Assembly: GCA_013288555.1 (NCBI GenBank)
Contig: JABDBQ010000030.1
Location: 1 to 32,748, forward strand
DNA length: 32,748 nt
Direction of reading: 5' to 3'
Origin: Bacteroidota bacterium
GTDB taxonomy: Bacteria; Bacteroidota; Bacteroidia; CAILMK01
The notes beneath the pieces were generated by a model. The model had not been told where the DNA came from. It ran no database searches and saw nothing but the letters and a program-made list of their open reading frames with translations. The position numbers and the translations under genes were made by a program. Of this stretch, positions 30,530 to 32,748 are shown piece after piece. Numbering within the stretch: the stretch's first letter is position 1; each line of letters starts with the position of its first letter.

Positions 30530-31834
30530 CTAAAAGAGTGTATTTGGTTTGTTTTCAGGAAGGTGCTTTGCAAATATTTCTTCTTCAATTTCTTTCCTTG
30601 GCTTGGTAAATGCTTCTTGTGATGCTACGATCACTTCATTCTTAAAAGATTTGTAGCATTCAACTAAAGGCAATGTATCTGCACTAAATGGCTGAGATGT
30701 AGCTCCATCAATCATAAGTTTGAGGTACATGGAATATCTTGACAGGTTTACAAAATCGGTTTTGTTAAAGATTGGGTAAAATTCCTTTTCCAAGTATTCG
30801 GCATCTGTAGCTCCAACCCTGAATGCTATAATTGTTCCTACATTGCCAAATATGGCAGCTCTTGTAGTTTCGGGAAGCTGTTCAATGTACTGATTTGTAA
30901 GGAATAAGCTTAACTTGTACTTACGCGCTTCTGCTAAAATATCTGCAAATGAATTAGTTGTGAAGGAATGTATCTCGTCAACGTAGAGATAAAAGGGTCT
31001 CCTCACATCTTCTTTCTGGATGGCACGGTAAAGAGCAGACAATTGAATATTTGTTATAAGAATGGAGCCTAATAGGGCTGAGGTATCTTCTCCTAATTTT
31101 CCCTTAGACAGATTGGCAATGAATATTTTACTGTTGTCCATTATGTCCTGAAAGGTAAAACTGGAATATTTTTGGCCAACGATATTGCGGAGCGGAATAC
31201 TGGCCCGGAAAAGCCCGATTTTGTTTAGAATCGGTGCAATTGCTTCAGCTTTCAAAGCTGGCGGATACTTCTCAAATTCATTCCGCCAAAATTCTAAAAT
31301 GTGCTGATTCTTAATACGCATCAATATTCCATTTCTGAAGTATTGGTCAGTAAGTAACGTCTGTATATCAAGCAATGTGGCGTGACGGTATTCTAAGAGT
31401 GTTAAAAGGATAAACCTCAGTATGTATTCTAAACGTGGCCCCCATGATTCCGCCCAGATTTTCTTAAACGTTGAAATCAAACCTGATGCAACTAAGTTCT
31501 GATGGTCAGGGTGAATACTTTTAAGGGGGTTAAAACCAATGGAGTGTGTAATATCAGCCGGATTGAAATATATTACATCCTTGATTCTTTCTTCCGGTAT
31601 ATAGTGCAAAATATCTTCGGCAATGTCTCCATGCGGATCAATAATACACAATCCTCTACCTTTTTTAATGTCGCTGATTGCCATATTTTCCAACAATGTA
31701 CTTTTCCCAACACCGGTTTTTCCAATGCAGTAAATGTGGCCTAAACGGTCAGCATCTTTGATATAGAATTCAACCGGATTTCTAAAGTTGGTTACTCCAA
31801 CCGGGGTACAAAATTGTTGCTCATATTCATTCAT
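30530..31834 (-). CDS. TraD/HerA-like conjugative DNA-transfer ATPase
   Basis: A 434-aa protein. Walker A GKTGVGKST (38-46) follows the typical HIYCIGKTGVGKS strand. GLCIIDPHGDIAEDIL near residue 62 is the DPHGD motif of the type IV secretion/TraM-recognition ATPase group. PFYLYVDEIHSF (about residue 285) is Walker B, and SLFLTNQYIEQLP (about 315) is sensor-like. No N-terminal membrane anchor is present. It would move DNA during transfer or act in genome packing/partition of the element. It stands alone on the minus strand, separate from the coupling protein at 11084. Confidence 0.85.
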   Translation of the reverse strand: MNEYEQQFCTPVGVTNFRNPVEFYIKDADRLGHIYCIGKTGVGKSTLLENMAISDIKKGRGLCIIDPHGDIAEDILHYIPEERIKDVIYFNPADITHSIGFNPLKSIHPDHQNLVASGLISTFKKIWAESWGPRLEYILRFILLTLLEYRHATLLDIQTLLTDQYFRNGILMRIKNQHILEFWRNEFEKYPPALKAEAIAPILNKIGLFRASIPLRNIVGQKYSSFTFQDIMDNSKIFIANLSKGKLGEDTSALLGSILITNIQLSALYRAIQKEDVRRPFYLYVDEIHSFTTNSFADILAEARKYKLSLFLTNQYIEQLPETTRAAIFGNVGTIIAFRVGATDAEYLEKEFYPIFNKTDFVNLSRYSMYLKLMIDGATSQPFSADTLPLVECYKSFKNEVIVASQEAFTKPRKEIEEEIFAKHLPENKPNTLF

Positions 31835-31957
31835 AATGAATATGATAAGGGAATTTAGAAAATAAAGTAACCCTAAGAAATATACTGTCTTTGCAAAAAA
31901 GCTATGGTCTAATATTCAACACTTGAAATATAAAGTAGGATTTGGTATAATCTCAAC

Positions 31958-32155
31958 ATGATAGAAAAGGCACCAGATTTAAAACTAATAGAAAATATCC
32001 ACCCCAACTGGTGGGTTGCATTTTCTCCTGGATATACCGAAGTTATTGCTGCAGCAGAAAGCTTAAAATCTTTGAGTAAGAAGGTAGATATTAGAGATGT
32101 AGTCATAATGAAGGTATTACCCACAATGCTCGCATATGTTCCCACTGTGCTGTAA
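31958..32155 (+). CDS. Small DUF5678-like protein, 65 aa
   Basis: The translation has the compact pattern of DUF5678-type proteins: NWWVAFSPGYTEVIAAAESL (aromatic strand, turn, then helix), followed by a second strand, DVVIMKVLPTM. It lies 5 bp upstream of a retropepsin-like gene and is probably co-transcribed. The family call is from general resemblance only. Confidence 0.5.
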   Translation: MIEKAPDLKLIENIHPNWWVAFSPGYTEVIAAAESLKSLSKKVDIRDVVIMKVLPTMLAYVPTVL

Positions 32156-32160
32156 GAGAC

Positions 32161-32570
32161 ATGAAATACGCCTACACCTCAACCTTAGCAGTCGATACAC
32201 AAGGACGTTATGCTAAGCGTCCAATGGTTGAAATTGAACTCGTTGGCAAAAAATGGGTTAATGGTCTCGCTCTGATTGATTCAGGAGCTGATTGTAATAT
32301 GATAAATATGCTGAGCCGCTTGGAATTCTCCCTCAATATGGAAGGAATAAAGAGTACGTAGGTATTGAGGGAAAACAAATGAAATGCTTTATTGCAAATG
32401 TTCCAGTAATTGTTAAACATTTTGATTTACCAGTTAGCATTCCATTCGCTTTTATTGATAGTCCTGCTGTAGATATTCTTTTAGGTCATGAGGGATTTTT
32501 TGATAATTTTCGAATCAAGTTTGAGAAAGATCACAACGTTTTTGAAATCACATATCCTCCTAAAAGATAG
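32161..32570 (+). pseudogene. Retropepsin-like aspartic protease, frameshifted
   Basis: The first frame (from ATG 32161) carries LALIDSGADCNMINM, the DSGA catalytic loop of clan AA proteases, and then runs into a stop at 32359. A second frame continues from about 32310 with AEPLGI, EYVGIEGKQMKCF and DILLGHEGFFDNF, the ILG flap/strand region. Joining them restores a normal protease of about 135 residues. One missing base near 32310 (the sequence ATGCTGAG, where ATGGCTGAG would read through) explains the break. A sequencing error is also possible. The gene is 5 bp after the DUF5678-like gene. Confidence 0.65.
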
Positions 32571-32699
32571 CAAATTATATTTATTGGGTTTGTAAAAATC
32601 CTAAAATGCTCACCCAAAAGGAAATACCATTTTCGGTATGATACATAGTCTTATATCATTTTTATCTTGATTATAGAATTAAGGTTGTGAGAGACGATT

Positions 32700-32748
32700 T
32701 TATTCAATCAGGGACAGTAATTCATTGATTTCTTTGGTAGTATTTTCT
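32700..32748 (-). CDS. C-terminal fragment of a minus-strand gene (partial)
   Basis: The frame is open to the window end and ends ENTTKEINELLSLIE. It looks like a helical C-terminus, but only about 16 residues are visible and the gene body lies outside. The preceding 130 bp (32571-32699) hold nothing recognised. Confidence 0.25.
   Translation of the reverse strand, partial: ENTTKEINELLSLIE

Noticed and set aside
31909-32145. 78-aa minus-strand frame
   Set aside because: Antisense to the DUF5678-like gene, which has recognisable patterning and a coupled downstream gene.
32300-32320. Programmed -1 frameshift in the retropepsin gene
   Set aside because: No X XXY YYZ heptamer or obvious downstream stimulator is present. 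A one-base deletion or sequencing error is simpler.
1-32748. CRISPR array or rRNA/tRNA gene
   Set aside because: No regularly spaced direct repeats with unique spacers and no rRNA or tRNA consensus were seen anywhere in the window.

Overview
The window looks like an accessory, mobile-element-rich region from a Bacteroidota genome, probably Chitinophagaceae/Sphingobacteriaceae-like. The basis is AT-rich intergenic DNA, several promoter matches of the Bacteroidota type (TTG, about 18-22 nt, TAnnTTTG), near absence of Shine-Dalgarno sequences, an orphan RHS protein starting MGCLKL, and Bacteroidota-type mobilisation genes. It reads as one or more integrated conjugative or mobilisable elements with defence, toxin and transport/biosynthesis cargo.

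Layout. Bases 1-4464: tail of a large serine recombinase, two XRE-type regulators, a degenerate RuvC/RNase H-fold protein, an ArdC antirestriction protein and small hypothetical genes. Two copies of one dyad (TTGTATC-N6-GATACAA/T) lie in the two divergent intergenic regions. Bases 4524-8331: a defence-like block with a four-helix membrane protein, a divergent 577-aa protein with a HEPN RNxxxH motif, and a recognisable Pycsar pair (PycTM effector and PycC pyrimidine cyclase). Bases 8332-10392: a palindrome-rich spacer, then a 66-aa peptide gene with its own promoter, a 17-bp stem-loop, and a PqqD/RRE-like plus haem-oxygenase-like diiron enzyme. This arrangement resembles a minimal RiPP locus. 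Bases 10810-14862: mobilisation genes (VirD4/TraG coupling protein, MobC-like protein, relaxase), then a leader that can fold into a cloverleaf in front of an unknown 274-aa gene.

Bases 14926-20439 (minus strand): a tight six-gene cargo operon. It encodes a cytosolic periplasmic-binding-protein-like protein, a divergent cyclodipeptide-synthase-like protein, and a complete spermidine/putrescine-type ABC importer (ATPase, Tat/lipoprotein binding protein, two permeases). Upstream is an 11-bp-phased, dyad-symmetric repeat cluster. I consider this the best candidate for an undescribed system. Bases 20869-23478: five co-directional genes of unknown function with membrane and lipoprotein features. 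Bases 23981-26166: a small protein and two overlapping tyrosine recombinases, the second with degenerate catalytic boxes. Bases 26246-28185: a TIGR04255-type three-gene cassette. Bases 28236-30408: an orphan RHS toxin candidate, an overlapping lipoprotein that may be its immunity protein, and another small lipoprotein. Bases 30530-32748: a TraD/HerA-like DNA-transfer ATPase on the minus strand, a small DUF5678-like protein, and a frameshifted retropepsin-like protease.

All family assignments come from reading motifs by eye. No database search or structure prediction was run.
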